From contig NZ_NSDM01000033.1 in the NCBI RefSeq assembly GCF_030852425.1, positions 1 to 35,941 of the forward strand: a stretch of 35,941 nucleotides of DNA, read 5' to 3'. The notes under the pieces are model-generated. The model saw nothing but the letters and a program-made list of their open reading frames with translations, made no database searches and was not told where the DNA came from. Position 1 is the first letter of the stretch. The number at the start of each line of letters is the position of its first letter. Below are positions 24,798-32,404 of this stretch, piece after piece. Origin of the DNA: Saccharothrix longispora (GTDB taxonomy: Bacteria > Actinomycetota > Actinomycetes > Mycobacteriales > Pseudonocardiaceae). The position numbers and the translations under genes are program-made.

Positions 24798-25109
24798 GGG
24801 AGGCCTTCCAGGCGAACGAGCTGTTCCCGAAGGATTTCCGTTGAAGGACTCGCCTAACCCCGGAAAGGCGTTTTAACCGAGCGTGTCCGGCCGGTCACGC
24901 TCGGTTGGTGCGTTGACGATCCGCTTCGCCCTCGATCTTCGGGGCGCCCGACCCGCTCGATCGCACCCATGGCCTCGACGTACCCGAAGATGCCGATCTC
25001 CACACCGGCCCCGCGGGCACGTGTCGCCGCAGTGGTGATCCGGTCCGTCACAGCGGGTATAGGATGCCGTATCTGTGCCTTGTGAGGCCACAGGCATTGA
25101 GGGCGTGCA
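24798..25109. promoter_or_regulatory. Divergent intergenic region, desaturase to ATPase
   Basis: No gene is seen. The region holds a small hairpin CGCCT...AGGCG followed by TTTT (about 24851-24874) and a long palindrome (24875-24906, listed separately). TATAGGAT at 25058-25065 is a possible -10 box for the rightward ATPase gene. The promoter call is weak. Confidence 0.4.
24875..24906. repeat. Near-perfect 32-bp palindrome
   Basis: AACCGAGCGTG (24875-24885) and CACGCTCGGTT (24896-24906) are exact complements, and the central bases contain CCGGCCGG, itself self-complementary. It lies about 80 bp upstream of the desaturase start. It could be an operator for divergent transcription or the terminator of a lost gene. 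Confidence 0.55.
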
Positions 25110-25505
25110 GTGAACACTGTCGATCTTCCGCGAAAGAGCGTCGATCTCGACCTGTCCGACAGTCGCCCATCCACAGCAGCCCTGATGGGACTGGTCGCCG
25201 GCATGGGGACCGGTGTCGGCGGCGATCGGCTCGTGGACGTCCAGGTCGTCGCCGCGCAGTTGGTCGGCAACGCCTATCGGCACGCCCGGGCACCGCGGCG
25301 GTTGCGGATGTACCGGTTGGCCGACCGCGACCTGGTGCGGATCGAGGTGGGCGACGGCAGCCCGAGCCTGCTGCCGGTCCTGGGCAGGTTGGACGCACCC
25401 GAGCACGGCCGCGGTCTGCTCATGGTCAACCGGCTGTCGGTCAACTGGGGACATCGGCGTGACGACGACCGGAAAACCGTCTGGGCCGAGGTCCGACTGG
25501 CCTGA
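25110..25505 (+). CDS. Anti-sigma-factor-like histidine-kinase-fold ATPase (HATPase_c_2)
   Basis: This 131-residue single-domain protein has the GHKL ATPase landmarks used by RsbW-type serine kinases: N-box VAAQLVGNAYRHA (about 47-59), G1 box EVGDGSP (about 75-81) and G2 box HGRGLLMV (about 96-103). The fold ends with WGHRRDDDRKTVWAEV. Such stand-alone proteins in actinomycetes bind ATP and act as anti-sigma factors or anti-anti-sigma kinases, usually paired with PP2C phosphatases or STAS proteins. None is seen next to it. The GTG at 25110 has GAGGG eight bases upstream. It diverges from the desaturase gene, but no functional link is evident. Confidence 0.75.
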   Translation: MNTVDLPRKSVDLDLSDSRPSTAALMGLVAGMGTGVGGDRLVDVQVVAAQLVGNAYRHARAPRRLRMYRLADRDLVRIEVGDGSPSLLPVLGRLDAPEHGRGLLMVNRLSVNWGHRRDDDRKTVWAEVRLA

Positions 25506-25705
25506 GCCGCTCGCGCGAACACCGCGGCCGGAGACGATCGGTGGGCGTGATCACCGGTGGCGGCACGGACGACGTCCTGCGTGCCTTGGTGGAGGAGTTG
25601 CCGCCGTCGGCGACTGTGTGGAGCCTCGCCTTGACCTTGTCGGGCACGCGGTAGTTGTCAATTCGGGTGAGACAGGTTGTGTTTACAGGGTCGGCCGAGG
25701 TTGCC

Positions 25706-26850
25706 TGTGGGGTTCCAAAAGTCAGTCATGTGGCCTGACCTGCGGTTGGGCGGCTGTGGGTTCGTACTCGTCGATCAGGCCGCCGAGGACTGCTCGACGG
25801 CGTATCGACGTGTAGCCCGGCTTTGCGGTCGGGTGGTCCGGTCGTGGTGCTGAGAGCTGTAGGGCTTGGTGTGGTCGGCGGTGGTTGTGGTGGACCGCGT
25901 AGCGCTGCAGCACTGCTCCCAGGTGGTGTTCGTTGGTGATGAGCAGTCGGTCGGTGACTTCGCGTCTGACGGTGCCGACGAACCGTTCGGCGTGGGCGTT
26001 GGCTCGTGGACACCGTGACGGGATCTTCACGACCTGGATGCCGGCGCCGGCGAGGGCGGTGTCGAACAGGGTGGGGAACCTGTCGTCGCGGTCGCGGTCG
26101 CGGTCGCGGATCGGGAACCGGGCGGTGTTGCCGGCGTCGTCGAGGTCGATGACGAGGTTTCTGGCGGCTTGGGTGAACCGGGATGTGGTGGAGCCCAGGA
26201 CCTGACTCGGCGGTTGGCGTGTTCGATGACCGCGTGCACGTACAGGCGGGTGCCGCTCGGGGTGGTGGTCTCGAGGAAGTCGCAGGCCAGGCGAGCGTCG
26301 ACCTGGGAGCGGAGGAAGGTCGACCATGTCGTCGTGGTGCGTTCGGGTGCTGGTTCGACTCCGGCGTCTTCGAAGATCTGTCAGACGGTGAGGCTGCGAT
26401 CTTGATGCCGAGTACGAGGAGTTCGCCGTGGATGCGGCGGTAGCCCCAGGTGGGGTTCTCGCGTGCCGGGCGCAGCACCGGGAGTCGGATGGAGCGGATG
26501 GAGCGGATGGTCCGTGGTCGGCCGGGCCGTTCGGGGTGGGGTGTGGTTGCGTGGCGTGCGATGAGGTCGCGGTGCCGCCGCAGCACCGTGTCCGGACGTG
26601 CCGGTAGCCGGAGCCGATGAAGTGTGGCGCTGGGAGTCGGTGCGGCAGTGCTGCGAGGAACGCCCGGTCGGCGGGGGAGGACCGAGGGCGGTCCTTGCCC
26701 GGTTGGTGTGCCGGGATCGTGATCTGGTGCCGTAGCGCCGGATCTCCGTGTCCTTGTCCCGGTCGCTCCTGGGCAGCAGGCGCAGCAGCGAAGGCGTTGG
26801 TGACACCCGGGTAGGCCAGTTGGAGCGGCGCAGCCGGTCAGCATGCCGCG
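25706..26850 (-). mobile_element. IS481-like insertion sequence, copy E (divergent, decayed)
   Basis: The left end is TGTGGGGTTCCAAAAGTCAG from 25706. The right end is not identifiable and is placed at about 26850 by the extent of coding similarity. Leftward fragments in several frames include LPRSDRDKDTEI, RPARENPTWGYRRIHGELLV, AARNLVIDLDDAG and FVGTVRREVTDRLLITNEHH, ending LIDEYEPTAA. The N-terminal half belongs to a different subgroup from copies A to D, while the C-terminal quarter is nearly the same. Short tandem duplications (an RD-repeat at about 26083-26115 and an IRS-repeat at about 26490-26512) disrupt it. It is clearly non-functional. Confidence 0.65.
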
Positions 26851-27048
26851 TCACCCGACGAGCCCGTGGAACACGAGCATCCTCACAGGCCCCTCCCGAG
26901 CCCGAGTCCTGAGCGCGCTCCTGACCTGCATGGATGGAGTCATCGGCAGGCACAAGGTTGGAAAGGCTCACTGGACGTCGTCGCGTTTGAGCCGGCCGCT
27001 GCCGTGGTACTGAGCAGGACCATTGCTTTTCCGTTCTGGAGGGTGCTC

Positions 27049-27438
27049 ATGCAGATCCAGGTCAATACCGACCACAACATCCACGGTGGCGAAGGACTGA
27101 CCACCCATGTGACCGCCGACCTGGAGAGCAGCCTGTCCCGGTTCAGCGGATGGTTGACCCGGGTGGAGGTTCACCTCAGTGAGGACGGGGGTAGCAAGCC
27201 GGAAGACATGAAGTGCGTCATCGAGGCGCGGCCGGGGGGCAAGCAGCCGGTTGCAGTCACCCACCACGCGACCACCGTGGACGACGCGTACGCCGGGGCG
27301 GCCCACAAGCTGGGAAGGGTGTTGGATTCCCGATACAGCCGTGCCCATGACCACAAGGGCAGCGACAGCATCCGCCATATGCCCCCTCCGGCAAACCTGG
27401 AGCGGATCGGCATGATCGAGGACGAGCCTCGGGGCTGA
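27049..27438 (+). CDS. HPF/RaiA-like ribosome-associated protein
   Basis: This is a 129-residue protein of the ribosome hibernation/sigma-54 modulation (S30AE, PF02482) fold. It opens MQIQVNTDHNIHGGEGLTTH, continues with SRFSGWLTRVEVHLSEDGG, and then CVIEARPGGKQPVAVTHHAT followed by the helix VDDAYAGAAHKLGRVLDSRY. These correspond to the beta-alpha-beta-beta-beta-alpha layout that binds the small ribosomal subunit. It is a short form without the C-terminal dimerisation domain of long HPF. The ATG at 27049 has GGAGGG seven bases upstream; upstream in-frame starts are unsupported. A short GCCTCG/CGAGGC hairpin overlaps the stop codon. Neighbours are IS remnants, so it is probably a stand-alone stress gene. 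Confidence 0.7.
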   Translation: MQIQVNTDHNIHGGEGLTTHVTADLESSLSRFSGWLTRVEVHLSEDGGSKPEDMKCVIEARPGGKQPVAVTHHATTVDDAYAGAAHKLGRVLDSRYSRAHDHKGSDSIRHMPPPANLERIGMIEDEPRG

Positions 27439-28315
27439 TCGAGGCGATATGACGCTGTAGGCATCATCGGCGGAACCTCCGGTCGGGGTTCGCTCGCCAG
27501 AGCCGACGCACGGAGCCGAGGTCCGCGCAAGCGTCACGGTTGGCCGGCACTACCGGGACGAAGGTCGAGGACACCGGTGTTGTCCTCTGTCGGCTCGTGC
27601 GCGACAGGCTCGGCGTGCACCGCGCAGAGAGCGTTCGCAGCACTCCGTCGACTCCGGGACCGGTGGGGGTCGCAACAAGCGCCTCGCGGGCGGCGACCCG
27701 GTCCTGTGTCGAGGTCGGGGTGACCCGCAGCGCCAACAGCAATCCCGTGGTGTCCACGACGATGTGCCGTTTGCGGCCCGCGACCTTTTCCGCCGTCCCC
27801 ACCGCGCATGGCCCGGCCGACGGTCTGCGCGGCGCGCACCGACTGCGAGTCCACGATCGCCGCCGACGGCGCCGCCACCCGCCCCTCTTTCAGACGGACA
27901 CGGTCGAGCAACCGCTGCGACGCAACCACCTTCTCCCACAACACGAAGCGCTTGTAGACCCTGGGCCGGGGCGGGAAGTCCGCGGGCAGGGCACGCCACT
28001 TGATGCCGTTGTCGAGCAGGTAGAGGATCGCGTCGACGATCACCCGTCGGCAGTGCTTCTCCCACCGCCCGCCCCGACCGGCCAGGCCCGCCGGATCGGG
28101 CAGCAGTGGGTCGAGCTCGGCCCACTGGGCGTCGGTGAGGTCGGTGGGATACCGCCTGGGCCGCCGAACGGGCTGGTGGGAGGCGGACGACGGCAGCACC
28201 TGGCACCCGCGGTGACACCGTCCGCGGGGATGGGGCACGACAACAACGGAACTCCTGGCGGAGCGGCGCTTCGACAACGTCCGATCTACCGGGAGTTCCC
28301 TCATCTGCGCGCCAA

Positions 28316-29185
28316 CTGATCAGTTCAGAATGAGTTTTCGCAGGCAGATGATCGAGCAGGCCAGGCTGAGCATCGCCTGGTGGACGTCGGCTCTGCGCTC
28401 GGTGCGGACGCGGAGTCGGCGAAAGCCCTTGATCCAGGCGAAGGTGCGCTCCACCGGCCACCGAACTGCGCCCAGACCGGAGCCGTGCTCGGCACCTCGT
28501 CGGGCGACGACCGGGGTGATGCCACGGGCGCGGACCAGGCGACGGTACTTGTCGTGGTCGTAGCCGCGGTCGGTGTAGAGCCGACGCGGGCGCCGCTTCG
28601 GCTTGCCGACCACGCCCCGGATCGGCGGGATCGCGTCGATCAACGGGATCAGCTGGGTGACGTCGTTGCGGTTGCCGCCGGTCAGGGCGATCGCGAGCGG
28701 GACACCGGTAGCATCGGTGATCAGGTGGTGCTTGGAGCCGGGCTTGCGCCGGTCGACCGGGCTCGGCCCCGCATGGTCCCCCCTTGAGCGCGCGCAGGTG
28801 GGTGGAGTCCACCAGGGCCGCCGACAGGTCCAGCCGTCCGGCCGCCCGCAGCTCGGCGAGCAGGCTTTCGTGCAGCTGCTGCCACACCCCGGCCTCGTGC
28901 CATTCGGTCAACCACCGCCAACACGTCGCGCCGAGGCACCGAACAGGGCGGTGGGAAGCCGGTTCCAACCGATGCCGGTGCGCACCGCGTACAGGATGCC
29001 CTCCAACGCCGCCCGGTCGTCGCACGCCTACGGCCGGGATGACGGAAGCGTCTGGGGCGCACGGGGATCAACGGCTCCGGTCGAGCCCACAGCTCGTCGG
29101 TCAGGACCTCCTCACGCACGTGGCGATCCTGGAACGCGTTGCGGCGACAGAGAAGCCGACACGCCGATTCATCTGAACTGGTCAG
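28316..29185 (-). mobile_element. IS5-family element nested in IS5a copy 2 (IS5b)
   Basis: The element is bounded by CTGATCAGTTCAGAATGA at 28316 and, read inward from 29185, CTGACCAGTTCAGATGA, which form an imperfect inverted repeat. It interrupts the right-end region of IS5a copy 2: copy 1 reads GCGCACCAAAGGGCCTCATC without a break where copy 2 has GCGCGCCAA, then this element, then TGAGACTCCTTCACC. The element is about 870 bp, standard for the IS5 group, and carries one transposase gene. Confidence 0.75.
28320..29119 (-). pseudogene. IS5-family transposase of the nested element, frameshifted
   Basis: The protein is recognisable end to end but split over three frames. The start MREEVLTDELWARPEPLIPV is in one frame. 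LEGILYAVRTGIGWNRLPTA lies in a second, TCWRWLTEWHEAGVWQQLHE with AALVDSTHLRALKGG (first Asp) in a third, and KHHLITDATGVPLAIALTGG to LYTDRGYDHDKYRRLVRARG (second Asp) and WPVERTFAWIKGFRRLRVRT (catalytic Glu) back in the second. Three frameshifts make it inactive, although the catalytic residues are all still encoded. Confidence 0.75.
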
Positions 29186-29382
29186 TGAGACTCCTTCACC
29201 CGCTCAAGTTCGGAAACGGGCGCTCAGAACCCACTGAGACCCTTGATCGGAACACTCGTGGCCGCTTGTCGGGCGCGGTGCCGGCGTGAGACGGGTAGCC
29301 TCACCACACCTCATCGATCCTGTCCGGCAGAACGGGTCAACCCCAACCCGCTCCCCGGGTTCGTGGGCTGTGTGCTGCTTCA

Positions 29383-30306
29383 ATGATGACCATGCCCTTC
29401 GACGAGTTGCGTGCCTTGCTGACCCGGCATGCTCGCCCCGATCTGAGCACGGACATCGATGCCGTGCGCATCTTCCGCGCCGATCGGCCCAGCCCGCCGA
29501 CGCCGACCACCTATGGCAAGGTGCTGGCCCTCGTCGCCCAGGGCGCCAAACGGTTCGCGCTGGGCAACCGCCTGTACGAGTACCGCGCCGGGGAGTACGT
29601 CATCGCCTCGGTCGACCTGCCGGTGACCGCGCAGTTCATCGGAGCCAGCCCCGAGGAACCCGCGCTCGGCTTCGGGCTGGACCTGCGGCCGACCGCTGTC
29701 GCCGAGGTGCTGCTGGCCGCGGACGTCGAGGAACTGCCGGAACTCCCGGCCGGCGCACCGGCCGGTCTGGCGGTCAGCACCGCCTCCGCCGAACTGCTCG
29801 ATGCCGTCGTCCGTCTTCTGCGGCTGCTCGACCAGCCCCGGGACATCCCTGTGCTCGCGCCCCTGATCAAGCGGGAGATCATCTGGCGGCTGCTCACCGG
29901 TGAGCAGCGCAACACTCTGCGGCAGTTCGGCCTGCCCGACAGCAGTCTCAGCCACATCGCCAGGGCCGTCCAGTGGATCCGCGACAACTATGCGCTGACC
30001 TTCCGCGTCGAGGAGGTGGCGCAGAGGGCGGGCATGAGCGTCTCCGCGTTCCACCGCAACTTCCAGGCCGTCACCTCGATGAGTCCCATCCAGTACCAGA
30101 AGCAGATCCGCCTGCAGCACGCCAGGCTGCTGCTCGCCGCTGATCCCGGCGACATCGCCGGGATCAGCCGTCAGGTCGGCTACGAGAGCCCTGCCCAGTT
30201 CAGCCGCGAGTACCGCCGGCAGTTCGGGGACCCGCCGCGCCGGGACGCGGTCCGCCTGGGCGCGAACGTTCGAACCGACACATCCGGCACTTCTCGCGAC
30301 AGTTGA
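29383..30306 (+). CDS. AraC-family transcriptional regulator
   Basis: This 307-residue protein has an N-terminal cupin-like AraC_N (PF06719) domain (ADRPSPPTPTTYGKVLALVA, QGAKRFALGNRLYEYRAGEY and ASVDLPVTAQFIGAS). A C-terminal double helix-turn-helix follows (LTFRVEEVAQRAGMSVSAFH, TSMSPIQYQKQIRLQHARLL and QVGYESPAQFSREYRRQFGD). Proteins of this subtype are often next to SDR, alcohol or aldehyde oxidoreductase genes and regulate them. Here the next operon, on the same strand 560 bp downstream, encodes a molybdenum hydroxylase, which is a plausible target. The ATG at 29383 has no clear ribosome binding site, so a start two codons further in or a leaderless transcript is possible. The gene looks intact. 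Confidence 0.8.
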   Translation: MMTMPFDELRALLTRHARPDLSTDIDAVRIFRADRPSPPTPTTYGKVLALVAQGAKRFALGNRLYEYRAGEYVIASVDLPVTAQFIGASPEEPALGFGLDLRPTAVAEVLLAADVEELPELPAGAPAGLAVSTASAELLDAVVRLLRLLDQPRDIPVLAPLIKREIIWRLLTGEQRNTLRQFGLPDSSLSHIARAVQWIRDNYALTFRVEEVAQRAGMSVSAFHRNFQAVTSMSPIQYQKQIRLQHARLLLAADPGDIAGISRQVGYESPAQFSREYRRQFGDPPRRDAVRLGANVRTDTSGTSRDS

Positions 30307-30866
30307 CCAGAACTCGCGACTTCTTGCTCGATCCTGCCCGCTTGCCCTGCTGACGGGCCCTGCTGCGGAGGACTCGCTATAGCCTCCCCGGACAGAGGCA
30401 CCTGAAGACGGTCCGCGGCCGGCTGGTGACCGGCAAGCAACGACGGGCGCGTGAGGTGATGAGGGGCCGGTGTCGAACTGTTCGGGCGTCACGATGAGCT
30501 GGCATGGATTTCCGAGTTCCTCGACCTCGTACGACAGAGCGGCGGCGTTCCGGTAGGAATTCGAGGCCGAGGTCAGCTGCTCCGGTCCCAACCAGCTGCT
30601 GCTGCCTGTGTGGGCGGCTCTGGACGGCTTCCGGACCGTTCCGCGCGAGGCGCTGTCGGTGACGCTCGGCTCCGGAGCCGGCGCGCCTCCGGACGTCCTC
30701 ATGATCTGTAACGCCGCGCTGCTGCTCGTCAGGTCAAGCAGATGTCGCAGCTGCGGCGATCTCGGCGCGGCCGGATGCGGCATGTTCCAGGCAGGAGTTC
30801 GAGAACATCAGGCTCCTCTCGGGCCTCGCCTGTTGTTCAATCGGGCCAGACGAAGGGAAGAGCGCG
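30307..30866. other. 560-bp gap before the molybdenum hydroxylase operon
   Basis: No well-supported gene. On the minus strand a stretch at about 30430-30720 keeps GC-rich third positions and reads GPEQLTSASNSYRNAAALSY and VEELGNPCQLIVTPEQFD. It has no start with a ribosome binding site and runs on into the shadow of the AraC gene, so it may be the remnant of a small protein. The last ~100 bp presumably hold the operon promoter; GGGAAG precedes the first ATG. Confidence 0.35.
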
Positions 30867-31409
30867 ATGGCGAACGACGCTCGAAGTGAAATATCGCTGC
30901 ACGTCAACGGAACCACGCATCGGTTCACCGTGGACAACCGCCGAACGCTGCTTGACGCGTTGCGGGAGGACACGCGGCACACCGGTTCGAAGAAGGGGTG
31001 TGACTTCGGCCAGTGCGGTGCGTGCACGGTGCTGGTGAACGGCAGGCGCGTGGTGTCGTGCCTGACGCTCGCGGTCGCCGCGGAGGGTGCTGAGGTCACC
31101 ACGGTTGAAGGGCTCGCCGTGAATGACGAGATGCGGCCGGTCCAAGAGGCGTTCGTGCGGCTCGACGGACTCCAGTGCGGGTTCTGCACTGCTGGGCAAT
31201 TGTGCTCGGCCGTCGGGGTGCTGGCCGAGCACGCGGCGGGATGGCCGAGCGCCGTTACCCCCGACCTCTCACCTGACCAGCCACACCGCCCCGTCGACGC
31301 AGACGAGGTGCGCGAGCGGATGAGCGGGAACCTGTGTCGCTGCGGCGCGTACCCGTCGATCGTGCGCGCCGTTCTCGAGGCCGCCGAATGTGAAGAGGTG
31401 AACAGGTGA
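30867..31409 (+). CDS. Molybdenum hydroxylase, [2Fe-2S] subunit (PaoA/CoxS-like)
   Basis: This is the 180-residue small subunit of a xanthine oxidase-family enzyme. The plant-ferredoxin-type cluster uses Cys45, Cys50, Cys53 and Cys65 (KKGCDFGQCGACTVLVNG). The second cluster uses Cys104, Cys107, Cys157 and Cys159 (LQCGFCTAGQ and GNLCRCGAYPSI). It passes electrons from the molybdenum centre to FAD. No Tat signal precedes the domain, unlike periplasmic E. coli PaoA, so the complex should be cytoplasmic. It is the first gene of a tight four-gene operon and overlaps the next gene by 4 bp. The start ATG has GGGAAGAG just upstream. Confidence 0.9.
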   Translation: MANDARSEISLHVNGTTHRFTVDNRRTLLDALREDTRHTGSKKGCDFGQCGACTVLVNGRRVVSCLTLAVAAEGAEVTTVEGLAVNDEMRPVQEAFVRLDGLQCGFCTAGQLCSAVGVLAEHAAGWPSAVTPDLSPDQPHRPVDADEVRERMSGNLCRCGAYPSIVRAVLEAAECEEVNR

Positions 31410-32386
31410 AGGAGTTTGCCTACAGCCGCGCGACCACGGTCCACGATGCGCTGGCCTCCGTGGTGGGGCAGGAAAACGCCCGGTTCCTGGCGGGTGGCAC
31501 GAATCTCGTCGACCTGATGAAGCGCGGTGTCGAGATACCTGATCGTCTGGTCGACGTGCGCGCTCTGCCGCTCGCAGGGGTCCACGAGGCCCGCAACGGT
31601 GATCTGGTGATCGGTGCGACGACGACGAACAGCGACGTCGCCGCTCATCCCGAGATCCGGCGCCGCTATCCGGCACTGTCCCAAGCGGTGCTGGCCGGCG
31701 CGTCCGGGCAGCTGCGCAACATGGCGACGGTAGCGGGAAACCTGTTGCAGCGAACCAGGTGTGCGTATTTCGCCGACCTGTCGTCGGCGTGCAACAAGCG
31801 GGTGCCCGGCAGTGGCTGCGCCGCTCTGGCCGGCGTGCACCACAACCACGCCATCCTCGGCGTGTCACCGGCCTGCGTCGCCACGAACCCGTCGGACATG
31901 GCGGTGGCGATGATGTTGTTCGACGCGGTCGTGCACTATGAGACGCTGGAGGGCAAAGGGGAGATCTCGATCTCGCAGTTCTATCGCCCGGTCGGCGACA
32001 CGCCGCACCTGGAGACGACGCTCCCCGACGGCGCCCTGATCACCTCCGTGACGCTTCCCGGCGTCGCCGCGGGAGAACGGTCGCGGTACCGCAAGGTGCG
32101 CGAACGCTCGTCATACGCCTTTGCCACCCTGTCCGTCGCCGCCGATCTCGTCGTGCGCTCGGGCCGGGTGCGTGAGGTGCGCATCGCGCTGGGCGGCGTC
32201 GCCTCGCACCCGTGGCGAGCGAGGATCGCCGAGGGGGAACTGCACGGCGGCCCAGCCACCCCCGAGCGGTTCCGCGCCGCGGCCGAGGCGGAGCTCAGTA
32301 CGGCAAAACCGCTACCGCACAACGAATACAAGCTCAGACTGGCGCGCAACCTCATCCAGTCCGTGCTGACCGAGATCTTCCACTGA
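31406..32386 (+). CDS. Molybdenum hydroxylase, FAD subunit with [4Fe-4S] insert (PaoB-like)
   Basis: This is the 326-residue FAD-binding subunit of the CoxM type, with FAD-loop motifs FLAGGTNLVDLM (27-38) and ATVAGNLLQ (107-115). Directly after it lies the extra segment characteristic of PaoB/YagS: Cys119, Cys129, Cys138 and Cys157 in RCAYFADLSSACNKR, PGSGCAAL and GVSPACVATNPSDMAVAM. In E. coli PaoB this insert carries an additional [4Fe-4S] cluster. The C-terminal CO_deh_flav_C domain is present (YRKVRERSSYAFATLSVAAD and RIALGGVASHPWRA). It overlaps the upstream gene by 4 bp and is 18 bp from the next. This points to an aldehyde oxidoreductase rather than CO dehydrogenase. Confidence 0.88.
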   Translation: MKEFAYSRATTVHDALASVVGQENARFLAGGTNLVDLMKRGVEIPDRLVDVRALPLAGVHEARNGDLVIGATTTNSDVAAHPEIRRRYPALSQAVLAGASGQLRNMATVAGNLLQRTRCAYFADLSSACNKRVPGSGCAALAGVHHNHAILGVSPACVATNPSDMAVAMMLFDAVVHYETLEGKGEISISQFYRPVGDTPHLETTLPDGALITSVTLPGVAAGERSRYRKVRERSSYAFATLSVAADLVVRSGRVREVRIALGGVASHPWRARIAEGELHGGPATPERFRAAAEAELSTAKPLPHNEYKLRLARNLIQSVLTEIFH

Positions 32387-32404
32387 CCGGATGGGAGCGA
32401 CAGG

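Larger units (their letters stand above)
27534..29221 (-). mobile_element. IS5-family insertion sequence, copy 2 (IS5a remnant, interrupted)
   Basis: This copy matches copy 1 (7112-8108) from the right end inward. It has the same terminal AAGTTCGGAAACGGG at about 29206-29220, the upstream region TCGACAACGTCCGATCTACC, and transposase segments RYPTDLTDAQWAELDPLLPD to VYKRFVLWEKVVASQRLLD. After SVRAAQTVGRAMRGG the frame shifts, and GRKRHIVVDTTGLLLALRVT follows in another frame. Homology fades at about 27670, so the last third of the transposase and the left terminal repeat are lost. A second IS5-type element is inserted at 28316-29185, about 35 bp inside the right end. Confidence 0.65.

Noticed and set aside
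25549..25657. A 35-codon frame after the ATPase gene (TDDVLRALVEELPPSATVWS)
   Set aside because: It is too short, has no clear ribosome binding site and no recognised family; it may be the remnant of a gene cut by copy E.
27426..27445. GCCTCG/CGAGGC hairpin at the end of the HPF-like gene as a terminator
   Set aside because: The stem has only six pairs, overlaps the stop codon and has no T tract. It is mentioned in the gene entry but not called as a terminator.
27550..29025. A 491-codon leftward frame joining two IS5 transposases
   Set aside because: It links out-of-frame pieces of two different nested elements; the real transposase segments switch frames within it.
29380..30783. A 467-codon leftward frame covering the AraC gene
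   Set aside because: Most of it is antisense to the AraC gene, whose domains are certain. Only the part above 30430 has coding-like third positions, and that is noted as a possible remnant.
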